A stretch of 64,000 nucleotides of DNA from Anastrepha obliqua (Eukaryota > Arthropoda > Insecta > Diptera > Tephritidae). The notes under the pieces are model-generated. The model was given only the letters and a program-made list of their open reading frames with translations. It ran no database searches and was not told the origin of the DNA. Position 1 is the stretch's first letter; every line of letters starts with the position of its first letter. The stretch spans positions 131,369,601 to 131,433,600 of the forward strand of contig NC_072894.1 in assembly GCF_027943255.1 (NCBI RefSeq). Direction: 5' to 3'. Position numbers and translations under genes: made by a program. Below are positions 44,881 through 57,253 of the stretch, one piece after another.

Positions 44881-45066
44881 CAAAAAAAAATAAAATGATT
44901 AGTAAGCTAAATATTTGTGACCCTTAATAAATACTAAAGCCCGAATCATAATATATATAAGTTGCACTTTTGTATAGTTGACTTTGCAAAAAAAAATAAA
45001 ATGATTAGTAAGCTAAATATTTGTGACCCTTAATAAATACTAAAGCCCGAATCATAATATATATAA
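44855..45066. repeat. exact tandem duplication, 2 x 106 bp
   Basis: Units 44855-44960 and 44961-45066 are identical base for base by eye. Absence of divergence means a very recent duplication or an assembly error. Confidence 0.9.
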
Positions 45067-46126
45067 GTACTAAGATTGAAATAGTCCGTGTTTTACACTT
45101 GACTTTTTCTCAATTACAATCCTTTCAACTCGAAACGGTAAATGTGGTTTGCAACTCCATAAAGATTTGCGTAGTTTTTCCAAAGTGTTGCAGCTTTTTT
45201 TCTAAATTAACATGGAATTATAAATTTGGCTGTCAAAATTAATAAATTAATAAAACCAAAAACAAAGCAACTCAACCCACCCACAACCCACTGTTTGGTG
45301 CGCTCGTCTGATGCGGAAATGTTGCGATATTAAATGCATGTATGTGTGTGTATTTATGCAGTTAGTGGGTATTTCATTAAGACCGCCTATTTTAAATGTG
45401 GTAACATTGTTTGTGTCGGTTTTTGTTTTCATTATTTTTTATGCGCTTAACCCCCTAATGCCTTAACACTAAGTGATGATTTCATGCATTAATTTTAAAA
45501 GCGCATTTTGTTACCCCATTAAATATTTTTAACTTGCTGGTACTCCTTATGGGCTCAACTGAACTATTAAATTGAATGATGGATTATAAAACACAGAAAA
45601 AAAGGGAAATCGAGGAATGATTCAAATAAAACAAATATATGCATATGATTTGAGAAACTGTAAGAAATAAAAGAAGAAGATACAGGAAAAAATCTTGTAT
45701 TCCGTATATGGCAGATTCCAAACGAGCTCTTTCTTCAATTTGTGATGTGAATCTGGACGATGCTCTACAAATGGTTCCATCAGATTTAAGCCGCCTCCGA
45801 ATGGCAGGAATACACTCGGAATTGCAGACAGACCTGTCGAGGGCGTACGCTTTTAGAAAAAACTTTTTTCCATCATTTGATATTTCATAACTCCTGCAGA
45901 TTTCAAACTCCAGAACCGAATAATAATCACGCAAAGCCCGGAGAAAAAAAGTATAAAAAATATGAATTAGACATCACAAAATCACTACATTTCCAGTAAA
46001 TTCAACGTTCTTTTTAATAATTTGCAGATTTTACATGCATAAATTCCCATTTTAGTCTTTTAATGGGACAATATTTCCTGGCAAGACTTTTGCGATATTT
46101 TTATTTTGTTTATGAAATGAAAAATA
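45067..46126. other. unassigned spacer
   Basis: A 116-codon minus frame (45584-45934) ends in a leucine-rich segment, and a 60-codon plus frame overlaps it. Neither has a recognisable family, so neither is called. Confidence 0.4.
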
Positions 46127-46128
46127 TA

Positions 46129-47112
46129 TTAGGTGTGCAACTAAGTTCCCGCTGCTTGTCAATAGATGCCGCTAGCAGTGTGTACTAGTCGATTCTAACA
46201 TAACCTAAACGTCATAAAACAAGCTTAGACATTTACCATATGTTCTGCTTCGACATATTAGTGCTTTTGTTTTGGTGGCATATACTTTTGGCTATGTGAA
46301 AATGTCTGATTTTGTGCCGAATAATCATCATTTGCGGGAAGTGCTGATTTTCCTCTTTCATTCGAAAAAAACAAAAAGTTTATGGAGATGCTACTTTAAG
46401 TGCAACAACGTGCCGAGATTGGTTCCGTCGCTTCAAAGACGGTGGTTTTAATGTTGGCGACCGTCTGCGTGAAGGAAGGCCAAAAACTTGCGAATACGCT
46501 GAATTAGAGGCATTGCTCAATGAGGATCCGTATCAAACGCAAGAAGAGCTTTTTTCAGTATTAGGAGTTATCCGCCAATCCATTTCCAAGCGATTGCATG
46601 CTTTGGTAATGATTCAGAAACAGGGGACTTGGGTTCCTTATGAGTTAAAGCCAAGGGATGTTGAATGTCGTTTTTTCGCCTGTGAATAACTGCTCCAGCG
46701 GTTAAAAAGGCAGGGTTTTCTTCATCGCATCGTGACGGGTGATGAAAAATGGATTCATTACTTCAATCCAAAGAAAGGCAAGTCTGGTCATGATTCTACG
46801 TCATCGCCTCGCCCGAATATTCACGCTGCGAAGGTTATGCTATGTATTTGGTGGGACGAAGTTGGTGTTATTTATTATGAACTGATAAAACCAAGCCAAA
46901 CCATCACTGGGGATCGGTATCGACTTCAATTGATACGATTGAGCCGAGCACTGCGCGAGAAGTGGCCGAAATACGTGGAGAGGCATGCAAAAGTGATTCT
47001 ACAGCATGACAAGTCTCGGCCTCATATTTTCAATGATCCACTAGTAACCATTTTTTCAGAATAAAGTTGTATTTTCATCAAAAAAACAACGAGTACTTAG
47101 TTGCGCACCCAA
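46129..47112 (+). mobile_element. mariner element, 984 bp, deleted
   Basis: Ends TTAGGTGTGCAACTAAGT and, complemented, TTGGGTGCGCAACTAAGT, flanked by TA (46127-46128 and 47113-47114). Complete mariners are about 1.3 kb, so roughly 300 bp have been lost, mainly from the 3' part of the gene. Confidence 0.9.
46302..47063 (+). pseudogene. mariner transposase, frameshifted, 3' catalytic part deleted
   Basis: Opens MSDFVPNNHHLREVLIFLFH, then after a frame change WFRRFKDGGFNVGDRLREGR, EALLNEDPYQTQEEL and ISKRLHALVMIQKQGTW. The 110-codon frame at 46732 follows: MTGDEKWIHYFNPKKGKSGH (first catalytic D) and later ILQHDKSRPH (second D). Directly after this the sequence jumps to IFSE and a stop: the YSPDxAPxDYHLF region with the third D is missing. 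Several frameshifts between 46370 and 46690. Confidence 0.85.
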
Positions 47113-47114
47113 TA

Positions 47115-48734
47115 CATAAACTTATTATGTTACAAAGAAAATGTGTCACCAGCAACCAAGGCTTACGCCATGAGAAGTCTTGAAGCGTTTTCGTTCGTAG
47201 GATCCCAAAAGTGCTTTGGGGTGCTTCAAGCCTGATAGGTTGCCACGGGATAATTGTCTAAGCTTGCCTTAGCTGCTGAAGGAATCTGAATCAATGTATA
47301 AGGGGAATTGGCGCTTCTCTCACACCCTGTCGGTACACCCTATATCTCAGTGCATGGAAATCTTTAGTTTTCATACAAGCAAACCGGGCCACTACGAGTA
47401 AAACTCAAAGTTTCGGCGTCGTAGTCGTCGCCGTCATCGTCCTCGTCTCAACGCAGGTGTGGCCGGCAATTGTAAATTTTCCATTTTAAATTTTTTATGA
47501 TTTTCACCAACAAGCAGAAAAACGGCATATGACAGACGGACGCTAGGCAATTATGCTTACGTATAAATAAATATGAATATTTGCCAGACACGCACACACA
47601 CACGCACGAGCGCTACGAAAGCGATACACTTAAGTGAGTAAAGCTGATTCGAAAAGCGTTGCATTTTCAAACAAAAATGCACACACACACACACACTCAC
47701 ACTCATTCGTTGCAAATGCTTGCGTTTATATGCGTGTGATATTTATACTCCTAAGCCGCTGCATAGATACATTTATGAATTTATATTTGATTAGCATTTA
47801 TGTATGCACACACACACACACCTGCAGTGGCTCATATGAATATGTATAAGTGTTTAGATACGAGTGCACATATCAGTGGCATGGCATTATGGCGATCTGT
47901 ATCTACGCACATGTGCGTATCCAACCAAGTCAATGCACCTTTGCGGCCAATCGTTGCTGCAGTTGCCATTGCTGCTGTTTTTGGCGTAGGCAACGCAACA
48001 CACACACATTCATATTCACATTCATATTCATACTTGTAATTGACTCTATATGTAATTTCACCGTAATTAGCATTTTAAATTTGCTAAATGGAAAGCGTTA
48101 TTAGCAACCGTAAGCGATTTGAGATCCCGATAGATAGAGCCGCCGCAGACAATACACCGATGCGCATAAGTAAATACGTATTTTTATATAATTACATTTG
48201 CATATGTGTTTGTGTGCTCGTAAAGTTTGCTTTGTTTGTAAGTTACATAAAATACCAATTATTGTGGGATAATTTACATAAATTGCAAATACAAAGCTTT
48301 TCTTGCGAATTCGCTGCAAAGCAGCTCTTCATCTTCATCTGAGTAATGATTGCCAATTTTATAGCAGCTTAAAAAAGCTATTTGCTTATGAGAGTTACAA
48401 AAGATATTTTCGTACAAAACGATAAGATACACTCTTCGAAAATCCTATTTTAAAAGAACTTCCCCGATACCGATATCCGGTATTAGGTACCACGCACCGT
48501 AGAAGTTGTCAGAAGCGTAAGATTTATGGATCTTCATTCGTAGGCAGTGGCGAGTTTGCAAAGCATAAAATGACAAGTCGTGTGAACTTCATGACAACAA
48601 CTGAAAATTCATAAGTTCTGTTGCACGAATGGCCACAAGCCCTGAAAGTGAGCGATTCCATGTCAAGTGATACATACAGAAGCTTTTTTAATTCAATTAT
48701 GGGCTTGAGTATAATAAGAAAAAAACTGAAAATA
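47115..48734. other. spacer with CA microsatellites
   Basis: (CA)n at about 47590-47605, 47678-47695, 47807-47822 and 48000-48010. Small frames are repeat-driven. No gene supported. Confidence 0.45.
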
Positions 48735-48738
48735 TTAA
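48735..48738. repeat. TTAA target duplication, left
   Basis: TTAA, paired with 50518-50521. Confidence 0.85.
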
Positions 48739-50517
48739 CCCTGCATGCCCACTGTTAGTCATTTCGACTAACATCACTGCTTTTTACATTTGTAATTTCT
48801 TTTTCTCTCATTGTATTAATTTCATTTTTAACGTTGAGAGAGTTTATTCAGTTGCAAAGGTGCTCCTGATCAGTAGGGACTTGTTGTTTGGCTGGCTTAA
48901 GTGGTATGTATGTATTTGTAGAAACTGCGTAGTCGAAACGACTAACATTGGGCTTAGTGCAACTTTTTTAGCATTGAAAATGAGGCCGACTAAAATATGT
49001 GAGGAAGAAATTGAAAAAATTTTGGCTATGTCGGATGAGGATGAAGAGGATTTCAGTATTTCCGAAAGCGAATTCGAAACGAATTTAATAGAAGAGGGTA
49101 TGAATTCTTCGGAGGATGATTCTTCGGACAATTCGGAGGACTGGAATGAAGAACCACCACCTCAGGCGCCGCAGGATAATATAATACCATTTTCCAAAAG
49201 ATTTTTGCGTGGTAAAAATAAATATAAATGGGCGACAACTAAAGGAAAACGGCGTCGGTATGCAATTAACATAGTGCATCATGATAAAGGTCCAACAGGA
49301 GCAGCAAAGAATGTTACGGCGCAATCCGTGAAGTGTTTAAATTATTTATCACTGATGAAATTTTAAGTATTATAGTTCATTACACCAACATCGAAATTGA
49401 AAAAAGGAACGGAGATTTTCCAACTGAAAAGCCGGTGAACAAAACAGAACTTGAAGCACTGATTGGCATCTTAATATTGAGCGCTGTTATGAAAGACAAT
49501 CATTTGACCTCTCTTGATCAAATGTGTAGTGTTATGTCGTGCTCAAGGAAAACGAAGAGATGGCGAATGTGCATGTTCTATGGCGTACTTAATATCGCGT
49601 TTGTTAATAGTTATGTGATATAGGTATGTTCATAACGCATTAAGCGCGAAAACGAAACCTCTTTCACGTCGGGAATTCATGAAAAAACTTCATTGAGATC
49701 TAGTTAAACCGCACATGGCAAACCACCTAAATAATTCTAATCTGCACTCGGAATTACAGCAGAATATCCGAGATATTTTATCCCTGCCAGTTGAGGAGGC
49801 AAGTGTTAAGAATGTACCCTCAAAAAAGAAAAACAAATGAAAAATTTGTTCTATCTGTCCTTACAAAAACACCGAATGACGAAGAGTGTATGCTAAAAAT
49901 GCATGAAACATGTATGTATGTGGTGAGCACAAGGTCGAGATTTGTGCCTATTGTGCAAAACTTTAATGTACAATTAACATTTTTTATCAACTTTATATTT
50001 AATGAAATTACTTAAACTTTATAACGGCAGGAAGCCTTGTTACTTTTTATGTTCTTTTTAATTTATTTTTAATTTTTTCTCAACATCATGTGTTGAGCAA
50101 TAAATAAATGTTAAGCTTTCAAGCTAAAAGTTGAGACTTGTGCCTAATGTACAAAACTTTTATTTTGAACTCTTTTTATGCTTAAATAATATAAAATAAT
50201 TCTTTAACTTTATATCGGCAGTGAACTGTTTTTTAATTTTAAGGTTTTTTAATTTTTAATTTTTTTTTGTAACCCTAAGTAAGATATCTAAGACTGAAGA
50301 GTAACAAAATGTGATAATAATAAAAATAAATGAAAAACAGAAACAATTGAAAATGTTGTTTTACTTTTGAATAAAGAAAGGAATAATAATTAAATTTTTC
50401 AGTAACTTTTAAAAATTATGAGCATAGGTAGTTCTGCAGCATCGATATTTTGAGTATGTTAGTCGAATCGACTAACATTGGTAACAACGTACAAAAAATC
50501 ACGGTGGGCATGCAGGG
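48739..50517 (+). mobile_element. piggyBac element, 1779 bp, internally deleted
   Basis: Both ends are the perfect 14-base inverted repeat CCCTGCATGCCCAC, flanked by TTAA on each side. Three near-identical palindromic sites of the form TTAGTCGAnnCGACTAACAT lie at 48753-48774, 48927-48948 and 50456-50478, placed near the ends as transposase-binding sites would be. The coding region is shorter than a whole piggyBac gene. Confidence 0.92.
48980..50010 (+). pseudogene. piggyBac transposase lacking its catalytic centre
   Basis: ATG at 48980. Residues 1-60 are strongly acidic (MSDEDEEDFSISESEFE, SSEDDSSDNSED), as at the N-terminus of piggyBac proteins. HHDKGPTGAAKNV is followed by a frameshift near 49335, then FITDEILSIIVHYTNIEIEK and NKTELEALIGILILSAVMKD, the start of the DDE domain, and LTSLDQM. 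At about 49520-49535 the frame jumps to SCSRKTKRWRMCMFYGVLNI, which belongs near the C-terminal end of such proteins, so the part with the catalytic aspartates is missing. Farther on, in broken frames, lies a cysteine-rich end (CSICPYKNTE, VCGEHKVEICAYC; about 49845-49965), the C-terminal zinc-binding region. Cannot be an active transposase. Confidence 0.88.
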
Positions 50518-50521
50518 TTAA
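50518..50521. repeat. TTAA target duplication, right
   Basis: TTAA directly after the right inverted end. Confidence 0.85.
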
Positions 50522-51021
50522 AAAAAAAAAACATTTTAATTTTGAAATATTTTCAATGTTTAAAATTTTGGTACAAAAATTTTGGAAGTGAAATATTTTC
50601 GGTTCTTTTTACCTTGTTCGTAAATGTAAAAACTGCTTCAATTATAATCAAACACATTTTTTTATATTATGGAAAAGTTCTACAACGCAAAAAAAAAATT
50701 CCAAAACCAATGCGGCTTTTAAGGAACTTCAAACTTTCCCATTTTCGTACTAAAATTTTATTTTTACATGTATACTTAAAAACTTTCTAAAAATTTTGTA
50801 TAACAAATTGGAAATTTTGATTTGTTTTAAATTTGATTTTGTTTTTTATGATTTGTTTTGTTTTTGTTTTACAATAATTTCGTACAATGTTTAAAGAACT
50901 ATTTATATATTTTATTAAATACTATTTACAATTAAATTAAAAATAAAATAATATTGAAGTGACAAAAAAAGACACTGTTTTAAAAAATTCTTAACATGAA
51001 GAAAAAGCTAAGAAAAATAAA
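50522..51021. other. AT-rich spacer between piggyBac and mariner
   Basis: Strongly A/T-rich, with T and A runs. No gene supported. Confidence 0.5.
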
Positions 51022-51023
51022 TA

Positions 51024-52152
51024 TCAGGTCAGTCCATAAGTTCGTGCGTATTTTACCCATAATTTCATAAAATGGAATCTTCGAACGCGTATAAGAGGCA
51101 TTTTTTGTATTTTTTTATAAAAGTGTTAAAAATGCAACAATTGCTGCTGCAGAAATAAACACTGTTCACGGAGAGGATGCCGTGAGTGTAGGGACTGTGC
51201 AAAAGTGGTTTTCAAAATTCCGAAGTGGTAACTGCGAAGTGGAGGATGCGCCGCGCGTTGGTCGTCCTGAAGCCTTTAACTCCGACGCCTGGCTCGAACT
51301 CGTGGAAGCTGAGCCAAATTTGACAGTCGATATGATAGCTCAGAGGTTAAATTCATCGCATGGAACAGTTCCCGGCACCTGGTTCAGTTGGGAAAGGTTT
51401 CAAAGCTGGGCAAATGGGTTCCGCATAGACTTTCCGTCGCCAACCTTCAGCAGAGAGTGAATGTGTGTTCTCAGCTGCTGCAACGGCTTGAAAATGAAAG
51501 TTTTTTGAACCGTATCGTTACTGGTGATGAAAAATGGGTCCTTTACAATAATCCTGTTTGCAAACGCCAATGGTTAGATAAAGATGAAACACCAGAACCG
51601 ACCCCTAGAGATGCCCTTCACCCCAAGAAGATTCTCCTGTCTATTTGGTGGGATACGACCGGTATTGTTTATTATGAACTTCTGGAACCAAACCAGACCA
51701 TAACTGCTGATTATTATTCCCATCAGCTATCAAACCTGAATGAGGCACTTAACAAAAATCGATCGTCTTTAGTAAATAGACGCAAAGTTTCGTTTCACCA
51801 CGACAACGCAAAACCTCATACCGCAAGGCAAGTTGAACGAGCTCGGATTGGAGCTAATGCCGCATCCACCATATTCTTCGAATATTGCACCTCGTGATTA
51901 TCACCTTTTCCGTGGTCATCAATCCCATATGAGTAACAAGAACTACTCCTCAAAAGAAGCTATAAAAAGGGATATCGAAGCGTATTTTCGCTCCAAGGAC
52001 AAACAATTTTTTGAGCAGGGAATTAAAAATTTGCCTAAACGTTGGGAAGGCATTGTAAATAATGAAGGAAAATTTATTATTGATTAATAAATAATTTTTT
52101 ATAAATTTTAAAACCACCTTTAAAAAACGCACGAACTTATGGACTGACCTGA
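51024..52152 (+). mobile_element. mariner element, 1129 bp
   Basis: Inverted ends of at least 27 bases begin TCAGGTCAGTCCATAAGTTC and match exactly in reverse at the right end, which is complemented the same way. TA flanks are at 51022-51023 and 52153-52154. The perfect ends point to a fairly recent insertion despite a damaged gene. Confidence 0.92.
51072..52086 (+). pseudogene. mariner transposase with several frameshifts
   Basis: Start MESSNAYKRHFLYFF at 51072, then after a frame change NATIAAAEINTVHGED-like codons and VGTVQKWFSKFRSGNCEVED (51182-51460; helix-turn-helix and linker). A further frame change near 51380 leads to LGKVSKLGKWVPHRLS and NRIVTGDEKWVLYNNP (first catalytic D). Then come LLSIWWDTTGIVYYELLEPN and VSFHHDNAKPH (second D), and a small deletion and frameshift near 51840. 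LNELGLELMPHPPYSSNIAP and RDYHLFR (third D) follow. SSN stands where SPD is usual. Ends YFRSKDKQFFEQGIKNLPKR, then WEGIVNNEGKFIID at 52086. All three acids remain, but in separate frames. Confidence 0.88.
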
Positions 52153-52544
52153 TATAAAAAACGTAAAAAATAACCCAAGATATTCTGCTTTAAAAAACTC
52201 TATACCAAATATTTAACATTGAATAAATCTCAAATTTAAAAAAAGTAAATTTTTTAACTTATAATTTGTTTTTGGATCAGCCAATCGCTTAAGCTTAAGA
52301 AGAAGAAGAAGAGAGATATTTTTTATGCAATCGATGGAAATAGCTATGGGTTCGTTGTTGTCAAACTGATGGATTGCTTACAGGTGACCATTTTATGAAT
52401 AACATTTTACGATTGAATAAATATTTATAAACATTTGCACTTACGAGTTTCTGGTATGATTCAGTATCAGTTTATTTTTATGTATTTTTTTAAATTATTT
52501 AAAATTTTTTTTTTTATCAGCGTTTCTCTGAATACCGGAGAGCA

Positions 52545-53060
52545 GTGAATAAGTCGAAAGAGTGTAATCACCGTACCATTTACTTAGGCTCTATATTTGC
52601 TCAGGCATCACCACGTCTGTTGAATACTATTCTCGCCATTGCCCGGCTCTGGCAAAGAAAGACGTCTTTGTGCACTCTGTGGAGAGGAACAATACACCAT
52701 AACTTAACCTATTATTTCAGAGATGGAGGAGATTAACACCGGAAAATAAATTCACTGATCCACTCCAAAGTAGACAGGCTCAATCATGGAGGACTTACGA
52801 CGGGCGCCCCGAGCTTACATTTGTCCTCGACCTCGTCTCCACATAACTCGTCCCCAGATAACCTGGTCACAGAAATACTGAACTCGAAAGAGAAATGGGA
52901 AGCAGTAAACAAGTTTGCAGCAAGAATTCTAATAAGACTTCGAAACATAGAATGGGAGCGCAAAGCGGAAGCAAGGTGAATGCCACCGAACTAGATGCGT
53001 TATCCAAGGAAGACGTTTTGAAGCAGATCTCCTGTGCAGGTGACTATATTTACGAACAGA
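52545..53060 (+). pseudogene. possible LINE tail remnant
   Basis: One frame reads SLCTLCGEEQYT in shifted codons; another reads SKEKWEAVNKFAARILIRLR and NIEWERKAEAR near 52885-52980. A CxxCGEE knuckle followed by a helical tail is the pattern seen after RNase H in LINEs. Many stops. Low support. Confidence 0.3.
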
Positions 53061-54814
53061 CGACAAGCACGAACACTTGACGTTAGCCTCAAGACGATCC
53101 TAAACAGACGAACCCAAGTCTATATCGAGCAACGATATTGCAACTTTCTCGTGCCCTATTGGTCACAAAGCACTGCAGGCGTATAACCCCCATACGCAAT
53201 TAAGAGAGGAATTTGGACGCAAGTACCTGGTGCGTCTAAACGGCGCAAATACGGCTCCGCCTTGATGAAATGCCTTTTGCAGTCCCAGAGTGGAATCAGC
53301 CGAGGGGGGAAGAATGTTATATGGTAAGTGGAAGCATGCCCCACATACCACTGAAGTGGCGGCATCTTTGATGATGTTTCTGACAACTGTTCTGTTCTGT
53401 TTCTGTTTCTGTGTGAATGACACATTTTTTTCCTCATTTAATTTTAATAACTTTTTTATGAAGAAATAGTTCATTCTACTAAAAAGCCATATAAATTGAA
53501 ATTTCAAAGTTTGTAAAAATTAAACAAAATTTGTATCTAAGTTTGACACTTTTTAATCGAAATTGTAAGAAAATATTCAAGTTTTTTTTGAAAAATTAAA
53601 AAAAAAGTGGGGCTTATAACTTGTCGAATTTTCGTATAATAAGGCGCAAGTTTGAATTTTTATTTGCTGATTTTTCAAAAAGTTTCCCAAAAGCTAATAG
53701 CAACTGCATCAAGTGTTCCTATTTTCAGGCAATATCAGGCATAAGGCCGTGGGTTAATCTCCTTTTCCGACTGCTATTCCATTTTCTTTGCCATTTCCGG
53801 TAGGATTCAGCCTTCTCCTCCTAGGCATATCTTCTCTTTCATGATTCGTGTGCATTCTTCTGCTGCAAAAATGAACGGCTTCATCTGGCATAAAACTATA
53901 GGTTTTACCATTTGTAGTACAATACAAATTAATGCAGCAGTTCGATTTCTATATCTTTATTTAATTATATACATACACACATATACAAAGAGCAAAGGCA
54001 TTCGAATCGAAACGAACACACATCTGTTTATTTTGTTTATGTGACAACTCAGGATGAGGCATTTCCCGTGCGCCTTGAAATTTCAGCAAAATTGGTGAAA
54101 GGGGAAAGTTTCGGCTGTGACAGGCTTCACTTTACTACAACTAAACAAGTGTGTCCTCCCATCGAAATATCCAAATAAATCACTTCACATTCTTCAGTTC
54201 TAATACTCATTAGAGCGCAAAATATCTGTGTGGGGAAAATTAAATATCAAAGGAATATGCCACTAAACAGCCCACCACGCGTTCAATTCAGAGTCAAACA
54301 TTTGCTATCAATTAAAATTTTCTAAATAGCCGGGAGTTGTGGAAAAGATTCACTTGTTGTCAATGACACCGAGGTGAAGAGCAGAGCTCATTAAAATTGA
54401 TTTCAAACTACATAACCACATAAATTTTTGGTCCACCACTTTTCTTTGGAATCGCACAACGTTATACGGTCCCTAGACATTCCGATTAGGTTGTGTGACT
54501 AGTCGTACGAAGTATTGGCAGTTAGGCATCACACACATCGTGATTTTCTATGCAACACGTTTTTTCTATTTCATTCTTTAAAAGGTCCAGTTTAGCGTAG
54601 ACAAAATGAGCGTTGGAATAAATACGCTTTTGGTTGCAAGCGAAATTGCAGATGGGGGAAAAGTGCAAAAATAAAAAAAGAAATTTCAAAACTAATATTA
54701 CATACTTGTATGATACAATATTTCTGAGTTTTTCAATTTTGGTGTTGCAGAGTTTTAAGATTTTTTATATATCTCAATAAAATTAATCCCATTTTCATAG
54801 CCTCGCACGAGTGA
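53061..54814. other. unassigned spacer
   Basis: No gene supported. Overlapping minus frames at 53156-53507 and short plus frames lack any recognisable domain. Confidence 0.4.
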
Positions 54815-54985
54815 TTAAATACTCTCCTTTTCATGGCAAAAATAAACTCGCAGGTTTGCCATTGCCTATTGAGAGGCGAGCGCTATAAGAAAAATATTAT
54901 ATTTATTGGTGTTTCACGGAGATTCAAACCTGTGGTCTTCCGTATGGTAGTGAGGTCACGGCTATGGCTTAGCGGCCGCCGTTTG
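54815..54985 (-). mobile_element. SINE, 5' part with tRNA-like head
   Basis: Minus-strand copy of the head and first body part of the SINE at 5246: GTTTGAATCTCCGTGAAACA (B box and following) and the AGGCAATGGCAAACCT landmark. The 3' half is missing. Confidence 0.65.
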
Positions 54986-57250
54986 TTGTATTGTATAATC
55001 AACTAGAACTGAGCTTCATACTATGAGATTTTTTCGACAATATACTCGTACTCAAATTGCACAACAAATCGCAACGTCTGAGGGCTGCTTAAGATATTCA
55101 TACACATACACACATACATGTGCCCTTATATGCATACACATCCAGGGCAAGAGGAGCAAGCGGCACAATGGAGTTGTAATGCATACGAAATGTAATTATT
55201 CGGCATAATAAATCAAAATGTTTGCTTTTTCCAATTCCAAATACAAATCCAAATCCCTTTTGGAGCGATGGCGAAGAACAAAAGTTTCAATTACAAATCA
55301 AAAATAATGAAGAGAAAATCAAATGTAATGCGGAAGCAAACAAACATTTCTGTGGAATGGAGTAGCACACAAAGGGGTGGGGCGCAATTGGGCGAGTGGC
55401 AAACAAATGTGCCACGTTTGTTTTGTGGCAACATACATATGGCACCATAGCTGCTTGCTGGCCCCAACGCCGGCAATGGAGGCAATTGAGCGCAGCACAA
55501 AATGTGGCATGGCAACAGGAAAAATCAAGATGAGCAATAAATAATTTCGAGGGGGGGATATTAACATACACGCACAGCAAACTGCGGCCATGGCAAGTTC
55601 TGGAGCTGCGATTGGCGTGAAGAAAACGTTTTTTGGCAGATGATTTACGATGTGAACGACCGAGAGCCGAAATCGCTTGTGCTTGCATAAAAATGTTGCA
55701 TGCATACAACGACCACAACGACGACGCACAAGTGCAACGCAACCCAAAGCGATGTTGCACATATGGCAGGGCGAGAAATTTTCAATTTCATACAATGCCA
55801 ACAACAGCTACCAGAATAATGCTATGGCGAAACGCCAAGTGGACACTTTAAATTAATTTTATTTGCGGTTCGAAGTCGGGCACTCGGCAAATACGGGCAC
55901 GTATGTTCGTTTGTGTTGCAAGCGCAACGCATGTTTCGCAACTAACATGGCATTAAAGTAACCACAGCATGAAAGAATTAAATTTTTCAAACAATCACAC
56001 ATAAACTATCGCATATCCATTGGTTGACATAGCACATTGCATAGCAAATATAGCAGCCCACCTCCTCCCGCATGCACTTAGTGGTCCCAGCGCCTAACCC
56101 AGCGCACTGCATTGCGCTGCGCTGCTCGACTCTTTCTGTGTGGAGCTTGTCGAGTCGCATAAATCTTTCACTTTTGCCACTGGCTGCCACATAAATAAAT
56201 ATTTCATTTCATATCATTCCATTTTGAATTGATGTTATTATTGTTTTTGCCATGGCAACAGCTGCTGTTTTTATTGTACTTGTAATTAGACGCAGTTGTC
56301 TAGCGAGTATATTTCAACAATGGCAACAACAATGTGCGAGCTCTGGATTATAAATGCAATAATGCTTGTTTTTCTCACTCTTCACTGCGTGAGACTTTTT
56401 ATTTTACACAGAATCCGAATCAGTTCTAAACATTTAAGCTTGTTGTCTGCATTTTTATTGTTGTACTCTTCGAATTGAAATATGGCAATTAAAATATGTG
56501 AATAACAAGTTGAAGTCACACTGGCAGTGATTAGTTACATACACACGCATACATGCACGATGAGGAGGCTAATGAGGTGCAAGATCAAATGTTTTATTTC
56601 GGTGGATAGAAAATCACATAGAACGACTGAAAATACATACACATATAGGCATGCACGATGCCTATCTGTGGACTTTTAATAAAACGACTTAAGTGGACAA
56701 AGCACATTTTATCTGTCGAGTAAGCCATTGCGGAGATAGAGAGCAAATTTTAAACGACAAATCATGATGTGGCTTCGAACCCCATGCGTGTGAAATTTAA
56801 ATAAAATATGTGGCTATGGAACATCAGAATTCTTTGATCTAAAGGGGATATCTAAAACATATTAAAAGTTTACTGTATTTAAGATTGGACGGTGTGCACC
56901 GTTTCCTTGAAGTATGGCTGGAGCACTCGGCATTTGAACAGTGATGGGCGTCCTCTACAGGTAACTGTTCCGACGATCTACGCAGCTGATGTGACCGCGA
57001 AGTCTGCTATCTTCAGAGCCCGAAGTAAAGCTCTCACAGTTAAGCAGCTGCTAAATATCTAAAGTGTGTTTGGACCAATTCGAAATGTGGATAAGTACAT
57101 ATCTCGGACCATAAGACATATTAAAGTTCCGTTAGGAGAGAAAGGAAAGGCTCTCACGCAGGAGTTGTTGGATCCACTAAAAAAATTCTACTTGCTTTGA
57201 ATTTACCAGATTCGCAAATCTTTAAGAAGACTAGTAAACTCACTAGCAGA
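54986..57250. other. spacer, no gene supported
   Basis: Frames of up to 161 aa at 55287-55804 overlap one another on both strands. They have ordinary intergenic composition, with no domain. Short CA repeats near 55100-55130 and 56540-56550. Confidence 0.45.
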
Positions 57251-57253
57251 TAA
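57251..57253. repeat. TAA target duplication, left
   Basis: TAA directly before the left inverted end; repeated at 58690-58692. Confidence 0.65.

Noticed and set aside
45584..45934. 116-aa minus frame with a C-terminal hydrophobic segment
   Set aside because: No family recognised, a plus frame overlaps the same bases, and the hydrophobic end comes from T-rich DNA.
51860..51890. Loss of the third catalytic aspartate in the 51-kb mariner (SSN for SPD)
   Set aside because: The DD34D third acid lies a few residues later, in the APRDYH box, and is present; the SPD position is not the catalytic one.
55287..55804. Three overlapping minus frames up to 161 aa rich in cysteine and histidine
   Set aside because: Three frames are open at once and the cysteines have no regular spacing; ordinary non-coding sequence with few stops is more likely.
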